A model generated the notes under the pieces. That model did not search any database. It worked only from the letters and a program-made list of their open reading frames with translations, and had not been told where the DNA came from. 64,000 nt of DNA from Spartobacteria bacterium (lineage in GTDB: Bacteria > Verrucomicrobiota > Verrucomicrobiia > Chthoniobacterales > Chthoniobacteraceae), in assembly GCA_021324825.1 (NCBI GenBank), contig JAJPII010000031.1:19485-83484 (forward strand), given 5' to 3'. Both the position numbers and the translations under genes were made by a program. Below, in pieces: positions 40,416 through 49,481 of this stretch (within the stretch, counting starts at the first letter, position 1; the number at the start of each line of letters is the position of its first letter).

Positions 40416-41890
40416 GGGGCTGCCGATGCGCTGGGCGCGGGCGACGGCGCGGGGGGCGCGTTTTTGTGCCCGCCGAGGACGTTGAAGAGGAGATCGGTAA
40501 GCTGGCGCTTTATCTTCCTGCCGACGTCGCGCTGGACGAGATCGGTCTTCGGCGACCAGATGGCGCCGCGTATGCTGAAGTCCCTATGGGAATAACCCGA
40601 GTTATCGTTCACGAAGTTCTCCCGGATGATGGAGGGCAGGCGGTCGCTGACCCGGCTGTTGATCGCCAGTTGGGCCGCGAGGTCCAGCCTGCCGTCGAAC
40701 CCCACGCCGCCGTGCGCGGTCATCCTGAGGTCTTGCGATTGGAGGAGGAGTTGATCGACCTGCGTTTTGCTCTTTGCAAAGTGGTACCCGACGCGCGCCT
40801 GGCTTAGATCGAGCCGGGAGAGTTCGGGTATCCGCAAAAGCTCGCCCAGCATCTGGAAAAGCTCGTAGCGGACGTGGCCGTCGCGGAGCACGATCTGGCC
40901 CTGGCCTCGGATGGAATCCTGATCCCGCGAATTGCCCGCCGCGTTGAGAAAACCGTCCAGGATGCCGGAGGCGTCAATCGCCGCGGCCCGGGTCCTGGGA
41001 ATCAGCGGGGCGAGCTGGACGTTTTCAAACCGTGCGCTCATCGAAAAGGGCGAGCCGGGCGCGATGGTCTGAAGATCGAGCGAGCCGCGAAGACGGCCCT
41101 GCGCGATGTCCGCGCTGACATCCGAGAGGAGCAGCCGGCCTTGGGAATAGGTGAAAGCCGCCCCAATCTCGTCGAGGCGGACGAAGCCTTTGATGACCGC
41201 GCTCTTGCTCTTGACCGTCCCCTTGACGGAATCGGCGTTCGGGTCCGGGCAGTCGAGCGTTATGCCCGAGAAGGAGGCGACGGGCTTCCCGGCTGCGTCC
41301 AGGAAGTCGAAGGCTGCGCGTTTGAGCCGGAAGCGGTTGACCGACACCGTGAAGGGCGGCCCTTCCACGCGGGGCGGCTCTCGCTCCGCCGAAGCAGGGA
41401 CGGCCGGGCCGGGCGCGCCGGGCGGGACGGGGTTTGCGACGACCGGAAAGGGAGAGGGAGAGGGAGAGGCTTTTCCCGGCGGAGGCGAAGGAGGAGGAGG
41501 CGGCGGTTCGGGAAGAGTCCAGCTGCCTTGGGCGTTCTGATACCACACCACTTTCGGGTCGTTGATGGAGAGTTGCTTGATGACCAGCCGCCGCGCCAAA
41601 AGCGGCAGGAGCCGGATGCGCGCCGAGACTTCGGAAGTCTGGAGAAAGGAGCCGGGGTTGGCGGGATCGGGCTGCGGCACGTCTATGCCCGTCAGGTGCA
41701 GGCCGCCCCAGGGCGTAAAGCTGGCGCCGGAGAGTTTGACCTCCAGATGGAAGGCGTCCGCAAGCCCGCGCGCGATGCGCTCCTGCACGCCCGCGGACTG
41801 CACGTAAAGATTGACGCCGAGCGTGACGAACGCCACGGCGAGCAGGACGGCGAGCGCCGTCGCAAGAATAGCCTTGGCAACTTGTCGCAC
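40412..41890 (-). CDS. AsmA/TamB-like envelope protein with Pro-rich insert
   Basis: A 492-residue protein with an N-terminal transmembrane helix (about 8-28, ILATALAVLLAVAFVTLGVNLYV) and repetitive beta-rich AsmA-like domains (VEVKLSGASFTPWGGLHLTGIDVP, and C-terminal SIRGAIWSPKTDLVQRDV). A Pro/Ser-rich spacer (about 128-175, with runs of six to nine prolines) splits the two halves. AsmA-family proteins support outer-membrane lipid transport or assembly. GC-rich low-complexity DNA underlies the spacer. It is coupled to rsmD and diverges from the YegS-like gene 27 bases away. Confidence 0.75.
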   Translation of the reverse strand: MRQVAKAILATALAVLLAVAFVTLGVNLYVQSAGVQERIARGLADAFHLEVKLSGASFTPWGGLHLTGIDVPQPDPANPGSFLQTSEVSARIRLLPLLARRLVIKQLSINDPKVVWYQNAQGSWTLPEPPPPPPSPPPGKASPSPSPFPVVANPVPPGAPGPAVPASAEREPPRVEGPPFTVSVNRFRLKRAAFDFLDAAGKPVASFSGITLDCPDPNADSVKGTVKSKSAVIKGFVRLDEIGAAFTYSQGRLLLSDVSADIAQGRLRGSLDLQTIAPGSPFSMSARFENVQLAPLIPRTRAAAIDASGILDGFLNAAGNSRDQDSIRGQGQIVLRDGHVRYELFQMLGELLRIPELSRLDLSQARVGYHFAKSKTQVDQLLLQSQDLRMTAHGGVGFDGRLDLAAQLAINSRVSDRLPSIIRENFVNDNSGYSHRDFSIRGAIWSPKTDLVQRDVGRKIKRQLTDLLFNVLGGHKNAPPAPSPAPSASAAP

Positions 41891-41917
41891 GCTGCCAAAG
41901 TAGCCGGGCGCGTTGAA

Positions 41918-42784
41918 ATGAACAAGATTGCCGTTATTTTAAATCCGGCGGCGCGGGGAGAAAAGGCGAAGGCGATGAGCGACAAAATCCGGCGCCTTGC
42001 GCACGGGTCCTCCTTCAAACTTTCCCCCGCGAGAGGCCACACGCAACTCCTCGCCAAACAAGCGGTCGAGGAGGGGTTCAAGACCATCGTGGCCGCGGGC
42101 GGGGACGGCACGATCAACGAAGTGGTTAACGGCATGGCCGGTTCCGACGCCACGCTCGGCATCCTCCCCGTCGGCACGATGAACGTCTTCGCCGCCGAAC
42201 TCGGCCTGCCCACGAACAATCTGCGCGAATGCTGGGAACTCATCGAAGCGGGCAATGTCCGCCGTGTCGACCTGCCGCGCGCGAACAAGAACTACTTCGT
42301 GCAACTGGCCGGCGTGGGCCTGGACGCGCAGGTGGTGAAGGAGACGAGCTGGAATTTCCGCAAGAATTTCGGCCCGCTCAGCTACGTCATCTCCGCGACG
42401 CAGATCGCCGCGCGCAAGCCGCCCCGCCTGGTTGTCGACGCCGAGGGGAAGCTGCGGGAAGGCTCGTTCGTCCTCATCGGGAACGGGCGTTACTACGGCG
42501 GCCCGTTCGTCATCTTCAAGGACGCGCAGATCGACGACGGCATGCTCGACGTGCTCATCTTCAAGAACCTGGGGTACCTCGACATCGTGCGTTACCTCAA
42601 CGCGATCGTCTTCGGCAACCACGTGACTCTCCCGGACGTGGAGTATTTTCAGACCGTCAAGGCGACCATCCGCAGCGAACAGGAAGTGCCCGTGGAGGTG
42701 GACGGCGAACTGATCGGGCACCTCCCCGTCTCATTCCGGTTCTCCTCGCGCAAGCTGAAGGTGACCGCCCCCGCGCTTTCCTGA
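41918..42784 (+). CDS. YegS/diacylglycerol kinase-family lipid kinase
   Basis: A 288-residue lipid kinase of the DAGK catalytic family. IAVILNPAARGEKAK at the N-terminus, VAAGGDGTINEVVNGMAGSD near 60-80 and LPVGTMNVFAAELGLP near 90 form the nucleotide-binding and GGDGT/GTxN motifs; the C-terminal beta domain (ADIDDGMLDVLIFKNL, VPVEVDGEL) is complete. These enzymes phosphorylate diacylglycerol, sphingosine-like or other lipids. It faces the AsmA-like gene across a 27-base gap, so both are probably driven from one short divergent promoter region. Confidence 0.9.
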   Translation: MNKIAVILNPAARGEKAKAMSDKIRRLAHGSSFKLSPARGHTQLLAKQAVEEGFKTIVAAGGDGTINEVVNGMAGSDATLGILPVGTMNVFAAELGLPTNNLRECWELIEAGNVRRVDLPRANKNYFVQLAGVGLDAQVVKETSWNFRKNFGPLSYVISATQIAARKPPRLVVDAEGKLREGSFVLIGNGRYYGGPFVIFKDAQIDDGMLDVLIFKNLGYLDIVRYLNAIVFGNHVTLPDVEYFQTVKATIRSEQEVPVEVDGELIGHLPVSFRFSSRKLKVTAPALS

Positions 42785-42842
42785 TGGAAGGATTCGACAA
42801 CGCCCCCCAAGTGGAATAATTTCGTCTAGAACATTCCGCTCG

Positions 42843-43706
42843 ATGCGTTCCCCCAAACGACAACTCCAGGCCTTCGCCCGCGGATGGTCAAACGGGCGGC
42901 CGGCCGTCTGCGTCATCCTCATCGCGGTGAATGTAGCCTGTTTCGTGGCGCAGACGATTGTCGGGTATCTCTCGGGAACCTCCGCCGCGGAGCAAATAAA
43001 CCTGCTCTTCGGGTTGAGCCGGAACGCCGTCTTCCACAGCGGCCACGCCTGGCAGTTGGCGACCTACATGTTCCTGCACCACGATGTGCTTCATCTGCTG
43101 GCGAACATGCTCGGCTTCTATTTCGCGGCGCGCGAGGTGGAGGCCATCGTCGGCCCAAGGCATCTCCTGGGCATCTACTTTGGCGGCGGCCTGCTGGCCG
43201 GGCTGGCGCATCTCGCGTTCGCGCCGCCGGAGACCTTCCTCATCGGCGCTTCGGGCGCCGTGTGCGCGACCATCATCGCGTTCACCACCATCCTGCCCGA
43301 GATGGAACTGACCGTCTGGATTTTTTTCATCCTGCCCGTCCGGCTCAAGGCCAAATACTTCGCCGCGCTCTTCGTCGGCGTGACGACCCTTCTGCTTTTC
43401 GTCAAGCCGATCTTCGGGCCGATCTCAAATATCGCCCACCTCGGCGGCTGCCTCCTCGGCTGGCTCTATATCAAGCAACTCGGTTACGGGAATCCGCTGC
43501 GGATCCAGCGCTACATCTTCGCCCGCAGGCAGCGCGCGGAACGTTTCGCGCGCATGTCGCCGGCCCAATTCATCAGCGAGGAGATCGATCCGATCCTGGA
43601 CAAGATTTCGAAACAGGGAATCCACAGCCTCAGCCGCGCCGAGAAGCGGATACTGGAAAAGGGCCGCGAGAAGATCGCCCGGAAGATCAATCCTGCACGC
43701 GGCTGA
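42843..43706 (+). CDS. Rhomboid-family intramembrane serine protease
   Basis: A 287-residue membrane protein with about six transmembrane segments. The catalytic Ser lies in IGASGAVCATI (~142) and the His in NIAHLGGCLLGWL (~198); HDVLHLLANMLGFYF supplies the loop-4 region. These are the rhomboid dyad motifs, so it should cleave transmembrane substrates. A ~75-residue basic C-terminal cytoplasmic tail (EEIDPILDKISKQGIHSLSRAEKRILEK) matches the DUF6576-like tail of many bacterial rhomboids. Its end overlaps the ABC permease end on the other strand by 20 bases. Confidence 0.92.
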   Translation: MRSPKRQLQAFARGWSNGRPAVCVILIAVNVACFVAQTIVGYLSGTSAAEQINLLFGLSRNAVFHSGHAWQLATYMFLHHDVLHLLANMLGFYFAAREVEAIVGPRHLLGIYFGGGLLAGLAHLAFAPPETFLIGASGAVCATIIAFTTILPEMELTVWIFFILPVRLKAKYFAALFVGVTTLLLFVKPIFGPISNIAHLGGCLLGWLYIKQLGYGNPLRIQRYIFARRQRAERFARMSPAQFISEEIDPILDKISKQGIHSLSRAEKRILEKGREKIARKINPARG

Positions 43707-44871
43707 GAAGGAACGCCGCGCCCGCGCAGGTAAGGACGCCGCCGGCCAGGAGAAAGGCGAGGTCGCCGAGGATAAAGTCGAACCCGGCGTGATTCAGGTT
43801 GATCAACCGGAAGGCGTGGCAGAAGTGCGTGAGCGGGAAAAAATACGAGATGGCGCGCACGCCCATTGGCAAACGCTGGATTGGCGCGAACGCGCCGGAG
43901 AGCGGGAAGACCGGGAGCAGAAAGAAGACGGCGAACTGGATCGCCTGCGTCTGCGTATTGGAGAACGAGGAGATGAGAAGCCCCAGCCCAAGCGAGCAGA
44001 GCAGGAAGAGCAGACACACCAGGCCGAGCAGCAGCGGCTGGCGGAAATGCACCCCGAAGTGGAGCGCGGCGACCGCCACCGTCGCGGCGATGAGGAACAT
44101 CGAGAGCAACAGGTAAGGAAGCACCTTGCCAAGGACGATCTCCGTCCGCCCCAGCGAGGTGACGAGAAGCTGGTACAGCGTTCCCGCCTCGCGCTCCCGC
44201 GTGATGGTGCAGGCCATGAGCGTCACGGTCAGCAATTGCAGGATAAGGCCGATGATCCCCGGGATGACATACTCGATGAAACTGAGCTTCGGGTTGTAGA
44301 GAATGTCGCTCTCGACTTTCCACGGCTCCATCATCGACGCGAACTGATGCCGCGTCTCGACCGGAAGCTTCTTGCCCATCTCGACCACCTCGTCCGGCAG
44401 GTTGTTTATAAGATCGTCCCGCGCCTCCGATTGGAAATCGCCCAGCGCTTCCCGCGTATCGCCTTCCAGTTCCGCGGCCGTGTCGGTGTCGCTCCCGTCG
44501 AGGATGAGGCGGATGGCCGCGGGATCGCCGTCCTCGAGGCTCTTGCCCCAGCCCGCGGGGATGATGAGAACCTCCTCCACTCCCGCGCGGACGAGGTCGG
44601 GGGCCGCCGGCGCGGAACTCTCGCGCCATGCAAAGGCGTCCTTCCCTTTAAGAAGCGCGATGAACTTCGCGCTCTCCGCGCTCTTGTCCCTGTCCATCAA
44701 AAGCGACGGGGCTCCCGTGAGCCTCGTCCCCTGGAAGGCGTAGCCGAAAAGCAGGGTGAACAGCGGCGGCAGCAACAGTACCAGCGCCACGATCCGCTTG
44801 TCCCGATAGATGTGCAGGAACTCCTTGAAAGCGACTCCCGCTATGGCGCGCGCACTCGCGGTCCAGTTCAT
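43687..44871 (-). CDS. ABC-2 type transporter permease (YhhJ-like)
   Basis: A 394-residue permease with one N-terminal transmembrane helix, a ~150-residue extracytoplasmic domain (about 50-175), then five more helices (from ~200). FKEFLHIYRDKRIVALVLLLPP and CTITREREAGTLYQLLVTSLGR are the standard motifs of drug or lipid exporters of the YhhJ/YbhS group. I chose the ATG at 44871, which overlaps the ATPase stop by four bases. The pair forms a complete transporter; the periplasmic adaptor usually found with YhhJ is not adjacent. Confidence 0.88.
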   Translation of the reverse strand: MNWTASARAIAGVAFKEFLHIYRDKRIVALVLLLPPLFTLLFGYAFQGTRLTGAPSLLMDRDKSAESAKFIALLKGKDAFAWRESSAPAAPDLVRAGVEEVLIIPAGWGKSLEDGDPAAIRLILDGSDTDTAAELEGDTREALGDFQSEARDDLINNLPDEVVEMGKKLPVETRHQFASMMEPWKVESDILYNPKLSFIEYVIPGIIGLILQLLTVTLMACTITREREAGTLYQLLVTSLGRTEIVLGKVLPYLLLSMFLIAATVAVAALHFGVHFRQPLLLGLVCLLFLLCSLGLGLLISSFSNTQTQAIQFAVFFLLPVFPLSGAFAPIQRLPMGVRAISYFFPLTHFCHAFRLINLNHAGFDFILGDLAFLLAGGVLTCAGAAFLLSRVQD

Positions 44872-45815
44872 GAAAGGCTCCTGTTCAGGATTTCCTCGTA
44901 GCCCTCGGAATACGCCTTGAACACGTCTTCCATATCCGGATCGGCCCAGCGCGAGCCGACCCATTTCAATTCCGGCCAGGGCCAGTTTTGCCGCCAACCC
45001 GCTTCAAGCTTTTCGGGAGCCGCGGCATAGAGGCGCACGCGCCCGCTGCGGAGCGAGGCGTCCAGCACGCCGGGCCATCCGCGCAGATTCACCAGCGCCT
45101 TCATCACCGGCTCGACTTCCATTTCAAGGAGCTTCCCCTTGAAACTCTGCTTGAGATGCGCGGGCGATTCCTTCGCGAGCAAGCGCCCCTCGTGCAGGAA
45201 ACCGACTTCCGTGCAGCGCTCCGCCTCGTCCATGTAGTGCGTCGTGACAAAGATCGTCGCGCCCTCGTGGCTGAGATCGTAAAGGAGATTCCATATCCGC
45301 TGGCGGTGGACGGGGTCGAGGCCGGAGGTCGGCTCATCCAGGAAAAGCAAGGGCGGCTGGTGGATCATGGCGCAGGCGAGCGCAAGGAGCTGCTTCAGCC
45401 CCCCGGAAAGCGAACCCGTCATCGAACGCCGCCGGTCCTGCAAGTCCATCTTTTTCAAGAGCGACTCCGACCTCTTCGCAAAAACGCCCGGCGGCACGCC
45501 GCACGCCCTCCCGAAGAACGACAGATTTTCCGAGACCGTCAGGTCGGGATAAAGACTGAACTTCTGCGCCACGTAACCGAACTGCGACCGGACGCGGCTT
45601 CGCTCCTTCCAGACATCGCGCCCGCCGATGGTCGCGCAGCCGCCGCTCGGCTTCGCGAGGCCGCACAGCATGCGGATCGTCGTCGTCTTGCCCGCGCCGT
45701 TCGCGCCGAGGAACCCGAATATCTCCCCCGCCGGGATGGACATGGAGACCCGATCCACGGCGACCCTGGCGCCGAACGCCTTTTGCAACTGATCGAGCGC
45801 GATGAATGGTTCCAT
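44868..45815 (-). CDS. ABC transporter ATP-binding protein
   Basis: A 315-residue ABC ATPase. Walker A GANGAGKTT near residue 38, Q-loop FGYVAQKFSLYPDLT, signature SLSGGLKQLLALACAM near 138, Walker B LLFLDEPTSGLDP near 158 and H-loop TTHYMDEAERC. The signature has LSGGL instead of LSGGQ, a known minor variant. It drives the adjacent YhhJ-like permease (ATGA overlap). The ~70 residues after the ABC fold (from ~235) are a regulatory tail of unknown role. Confidence 0.92.
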   Translation of the reverse strand: MEPFIALDQLQKAFGARVAVDRVSMSIPAGEIFGFLGANGAGKTTTIRMLCGLAKPSGGCATIGGRDVWKERSRVRSQFGYVAQKFSLYPDLTVSENLSFFGRACGVPPGVFAKRSESLLKKMDLQDRRRSMTGSLSGGLKQLLALACAMIHQPPLLFLDEPTSGLDPVHRQRIWNLLYDLSHEGATIFVTTHYMDEAERCTEVGFLHEGRLLAKESPAHLKQSFKGKLLEMEVEPVMKALVNLRGWPGVLDASLRSGRVRLYAAAPEKLEAGWRQNWPWPELKWVGSRWADPDMEDVFKAYSEGYEEILNRSLS

Positions 45816-45871
45816 CCCGGAAATACAACACGGGTTGACATGGATTCAAAGGCTGTTTACAAGCAGCCTCC

Positions 45872-46816
45872 ATGGGTTCGCGCATCCGCCTGCTCCTGGC
45901 CCTGGCCCTGTCCCCGTCCCTGTGGCTCGCCCCGCTCGCGCCCGCGCACGCCGACCCCGCCGCGGAGATGAGTTCCTTCTCGATCTTCCATCCCGTCGAT
46001 CTCGCGCGTTTGGAAAAAGGCGAAATCATCGCGGCGCGCGGGCAGCCCATGAACTTCCCGCGCGGGCTTTGCGCGGAATCGTGCTACATAACGCCCGTCC
46101 CGTTCGCGAAAGCGGTGGCGGCGCACAAGGCGTTCAACCCGTCGCTGCATCCGGAGTTGGGCGTCTACCTCTACATCCGCACGGCGGGGCCGCGTTTCAA
46201 TCAACTGCTGCTCGCCCCGGATAACTCGGAGGTGAGGGCCCTCGCCGCTGCCACCGAGAAAATGCGGGGGCTGCCGCACACTTCTTCCGGCGCGCTGTCG
46301 CCCGAAGCGGTCGCCTATTGGAGCGGCCTCCTCTCCCATCGGCTGACCGATTTCCTCGCCGGCGGCCTCCCGCGCCTGCCGCCGTATGCGGATTCCATCC
46401 GCCCCTCCGAGGAAGCGGCCTCCCTCTTGAAAGAGCAGCCAAAAATCCGGGCCCGTTTCGCACCGCTCACGGCGTTTTTGAACGGCGGAGGAAACCCCTC
46501 GCTGAGTTGGAACCTCTTCGACGTGCAAGGAGAAGCCGCCCTTTCGCTGAGCGCGTCGTTTTTCCGGCAGAACGGCGCGAGCTGGCAGTCGATGAGCGTC
46601 GATTACTACGCGAGCGACGGCTACTACGTTTATCTCTCGTTCATCGAACTCTGGCCGACGAAGAACGGCACGCTCGCCTGGCGCGGCGATTTTCTTTCGT
46701 CCGGGACGGTGGGGACCTTGCGCGGCATCGCCCGGACGATCGCCGGAAGTTTCCTGGTGAAGGGCGTTCGGAAAAACACCGTCGCGCTCCTCAAGGACGC
46801 GGAGGCGGCGCGCTAA
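45872..46816 (+). CDS. Exported protein of unknown function
   Basis: A 314-residue protein with a signal peptide (LLLALALSPSLWLAPLAPAHA, cleavage after ~27). The mature part has alternating strands and helices: FHPVDLARLEKGEIIAARG near 40, a CxxxC (LCAESCYI) near 68 and SASFFRQNGASWQSMSVDYYASDGYYVYLSFIELWP near 235-270. No domain is recognised. It stands alone, divergent from the ABC pair, and its stop overlaps the rpsT end by four bases. Could be a periplasmic or surface protein. Confidence 0.68.
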   Translation: MGSRIRLLLALALSPSLWLAPLAPAHADPAAEMSSFSIFHPVDLARLEKGEIIAARGQPMNFPRGLCAESCYITPVPFAKAVAAHKAFNPSLHPELGVYLYIRTAGPRFNQLLLAPDNSEVRALAAATEKMRGLPHTSSGALSPEAVAYWSGLLSHRLTDFLAGGLPRLPPYADSIRPSEEAASLLKEQPKIRARFAPLTAFLNGGGNPSLSWNLFDVQGEAALSLSASFFRQNGASWQSMSVDYYASDGYYVYLSFIELWPTKNGTLAWRGDFLSSGTVGTLRGIARTIAGSFLVKGVRKNTVALLKDAEAAR

Positions 46817-47082
46817 TCCTTCTTCTTTTTGGCCAAAAGCCGGGCCAGCCTGCTCTTGCGACGGTTGGCGGCGTTGCGATGGAGACGGCCCGTTTTCACC
46901 GCGCGATCCAGCGCCGAAACGAGGCTGGGCAGCCCGGCGTTCGCGTCGTCCAGCTTGCCGGCGCCGATGGCCGCGCGCACGGTCTTGAGCTTGGATTTCA
47001 CATTGCTGAGCGCCCGGCGGTTCTGCAAAGTCCGGGTTTTGGTTTGCCGCGCGCGCTTGGCGGCTGATTTGGTGTTGGCCAT
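46813..47082 (-). CDS. rpsT: 30S ribosomal protein S20
   Basis: An 89-residue, Lys/Arg/Ala-rich helical protein. MANTKSAAKRARQTKTRTLQNRRALSNVKS and the C-terminal HRNAANRRKSRLARLLAKKKKD are the standard S20 pattern; it binds 16S rRNA early in small-subunit assembly. I chose the ATG at 47082 (MANTKS); the upstream in-frame extension is not S20-like. Convergent with the exported protein gene, whose stop it overlaps. Confidence 0.97.
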   Translation of the reverse strand: MANTKSAAKRARQTKTRTLQNRRALSNVKSKLKTVRAAIGAGKLDDANAGLPSLVSALDRAVKTGRLHRNAANRRKSRLARLLAKKKKD

Positions 47083-47240
47083 AAATTGAAGGGCTGCAAC
47101 CGTAGCCGCCCCGCGCCGCATGTCAAGCCCGAGGTGATTCCGCGCCTTGCCTCTTGGAGCCTGGCGCCCCGCCGCTTCCCCCTTTCGATGCGAACGCCGT
47201 CCGGCAGCAGGCCTCTCCCGGATCCCATGGTTTATATCCC

Positions 47241-49259
47241 TTAAGCGCCCGCCGGGGCCTTCAGTTTGAGCGTGGAAACCGGTTTCAATTCCGCCCGAAT
47301 ATAGATTTCGGTGGGATCTTGATAAAAGCGGTATTCTATAAACCTGTTTTGCATCAGTTGCCCCCTAAACTTTCGGTCGCTTTCTGAACTCAGGATATCA
47401 GGCCTTATAATCACGGCTCCAATATTAAATCTGCCCAAATATTCCGAACAATTTCCATGTCGCACTTCTTTGAGCAAATCGTCATATCTGGCCGGTCCAA
47501 ACCAATCTCCGACGACCTGGACATCGTCTTTGATCATATAAAACTCCGTTGAAACCCCGATATCGAGGACCCGCCGGTCGGGCTTATTGTTGGCTTTGAA
47601 CGTTTCGATCAGGGCATATGTCGGGCCATAACATGGAATTGAACCGATTAAATACCGCTGATCGTCCACATAGGTTGTAACCGCGGGAATTGTTTGTTTC
47701 CAGAAATCCGCATAGAATTTTTGCAGTCTTTCGCCGCCGCGCAGTCTCAAAGGACAACACAGAAAAGTGGCGATCGCGCACGCGCACGAACCAACAATCC
47801 GCCTGGCGAAAACACTCTTCCAGCGCGCCGCGAGATAATTGCGCATGGAAAACAACGCCACTCCAATGCACGAAACATAAACCGGCAACCAATGGAGCGC
47901 GTATCGCCCCAGCGTGGATGCAAGCAGCCAGAATATCTGGAGATACACCGCGGCGGCGGCAAGGTATGCCAGGCCGGCCGCGGGCCGCCAGCGCTTTCGC
48001 AACCAAAGGCAGCATGGCAGCAGGAGAACCGGCGCGTACATGAATAACATAACGCCGTTAATGCCCCACTCCCTGAAATTCCTCGACTCGGGGTCGCCAA
48101 CCATGAAAAACGGAAAGAACGCCAGATAGACCGGATCCTTGCTGGTCGCGGGTTCATGGGTGAGAACAAAAATGTCGGCTTTGTTGAAGATCACATCGGG
48201 GCGATTAAAGCAGACGCTGAACAAGGGAGGAATCGGATCTCCGCATTCAATAAGATTTCGCACGTACCATGGCAGGCTGAACGCGCACAATACAAGGCAC
48301 AACCCGACAGTCTTGCGAAAAGGCGGCTCGTTCCGTGTTGCAAGGATGCATGAGATCAAAAACAGCGGAAGACAAACAAATAACGTGGTTTTTGCGCCAA
48401 CGCAAAATGCCGCAATCAGGACGAGTTCACTCGCTGCCCCTCGATGACCGTTAAAGCTGCGATAGGCGCAGAGTATCGGCGTCAAGATAAAGAGGCCGAT
48501 GGGAATATCGATGTAGGCGGTGTCAAGATAGCGAAGAAAAATCGGGCAAACAGCAAGGCAAAGCGGAACCAGATATTGCTCCGGGTGTCCGAACCATGCG
48601 TTTGGGGATTCTTCATGCAAATCGCACGCTCTCGCGCTCGAAATAAACGCCTGGATACCCATGCAGGTTAACAGCCCGCAAAGCCACCCCAGCAACTGAC
48701 AATAAGTCCCGAGTTTAAAAACGAACAGGGCGGCGTAAAGCAACAGGAAATTATTGGCGTAGTATGGGAACCGGAGAAACGGATCCACATAAATACGCCC
48801 TGCGTTGGCCCACTCCAGGGCGTATGGCAAGTGATAGCGAACAGGATCGGACTCCGTCGCCGGGAGGATTGCCGGCATGGCCAGGAAAACAAACAAAACC
48901 CACAGGCATATTGCCGGCAGATTCCACGCGCCAAAAAAAAGGCGGGCGGCACGACGCCAAAACCGCCAGGAAAAAACGTTTCCCGGCCCCGTAAATGAGA
49001 AAACACATCCTGCCGCCAGAATCGTCGCGAGAATCGGCGCGGGCTTCAATAAGCCCGTAAATCCCAGAAAGAGCAGACAAAAACCGGCCAACGCCATGCC
49101 GGCCACCGAAGCAATAACCAGATCAGCCAGGTAAAAATTCTCCGCATCTTCGTCCCCTTCACCTTTTTCCCGTCTTATCACGAGCCCTGCGGCGAAGAAA
49201 AAAGCCCACATCAGGTGAACGGCCAGCAGGCCGGTCAAAAAATGCTTTGCAAAATACAT
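47241..49259 (-). CDS. Large ArnT/GT39-like multi-pass membrane protein
   Basis: A 672-residue protein with about 12 hydrophobic segments in the first ~460 residues and a soluble C-terminal domain. ATESDPVRYHLPYALEWANAGRIYVDPFLRFPYYANNFLLL resembles the first extracytoplasmic loop of GT-C (ArnT/PMT) glycosyltransferases, with an acidic residue (TESD) at the usual position and no recognised DxD. Its codon use is clearly AT-richer than neighbouring genes, a sign of transfer or different history. I chose the ATG at 49259, since the upstream extension reads through a repeat. Function: probably transfer of a sugar from a lipid carrier; not certain. Confidence 0.65.
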   Translation of the reverse strand: MYFAKHFLTGLLAVHLMWAFFFAAGLVIRREKGEGDEDAENFYLADLVIASVAGMALAGFCLLFLGFTGLLKPAPILATILAAGCVFSFTGPGNVFSWRFWRRAARLFFGAWNLPAICLWVLFVFLAMPAILPATESDPVRYHLPYALEWANAGRIYVDPFLRFPYYANNFLLLYAALFVFKLGTYCQLLGWLCGLLTCMGIQAFISSARACDLHEESPNAWFGHPEQYLVPLCLAVCPIFLRYLDTAYIDIPIGLFILTPILCAYRSFNGHRGAASELVLIAAFCVGAKTTLFVCLPLFLISCILATRNEPPFRKTVGLCLVLCAFSLPWYVRNLIECGDPIPPLFSVCFNRPDVIFNKADIFVLTHEPATSKDPVYLAFFPFFMVGDPESRNFREWGINGVMLFMYAPVLLLPCCLWLRKRWRPAAGLAYLAAAAVYLQIFWLLASTLGRYALHWLPVYVSCIGVALFSMRNYLAARWKSVFARRIVGSCACAIATFLCCPLRLRGGERLQKFYADFWKQTIPAVTTYVDDQRYLIGSIPCYGPTYALIETFKANNKPDRRVLDIGVSTEFYMIKDDVQVVGDWFGPARYDDLLKEVRHGNCSEYLGRFNIGAVIIRPDILSSESDRKFRGQLMQNRFIEYRFYQDPTEIYIRAELKPVSTLKLKAPAGA

Positions 49260-49281
49260 CGGCTTTCGACGGTGAGCGAAG

Positions 49282-49407
49282 ACCTGGAGGGTGTCATGCA
49301 CTTTTTGTCCGGAGCGGCGTCGTCGTCGTTGTAGAGGCGGCTGTGCCAGCCGCCAGGAGAGGGAGGCAACGCCAAAGCGCCAGAAAAGCGCATGATACGC
49401 TCCAGGT
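49282..49407 (+). repeat. Dispersed palindromic element, complete copy 6
   Basis: The best-preserved copy, 126 bases. The left end ACCTGGAGGGTGTCATGCAC and the inverted right end (reading GCGCATGATACGCTCCAGGT on this strand) form imperfect terminal inverted repeats of about 24 bases (three mismatches). Inside are GTAGAGGCGGCTG-TGC-CAGCCGCC and GGGAGGCAACGCCAAAGCGCC. It lies between the ArnT-like gene and the small protein at 49482. No transposase is in or near it. Confidence 0.88.
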
Positions 49408-49481
49408 GGAATTCTCATGCCGCGTAGGCCGGCTGCGCGCAACGTTGACGACACCCAAGGAGAAACCCTATTTTTCCCGCT

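Noticed and set aside
41455..41480. GAGAGG microsatellite in the AsmA-like gene
   Set aside because: It lies in the Pro/Ser-rich spacer coding sequence; a low-complexity linker rather than a regulatory tract, and no sign of phase variation.
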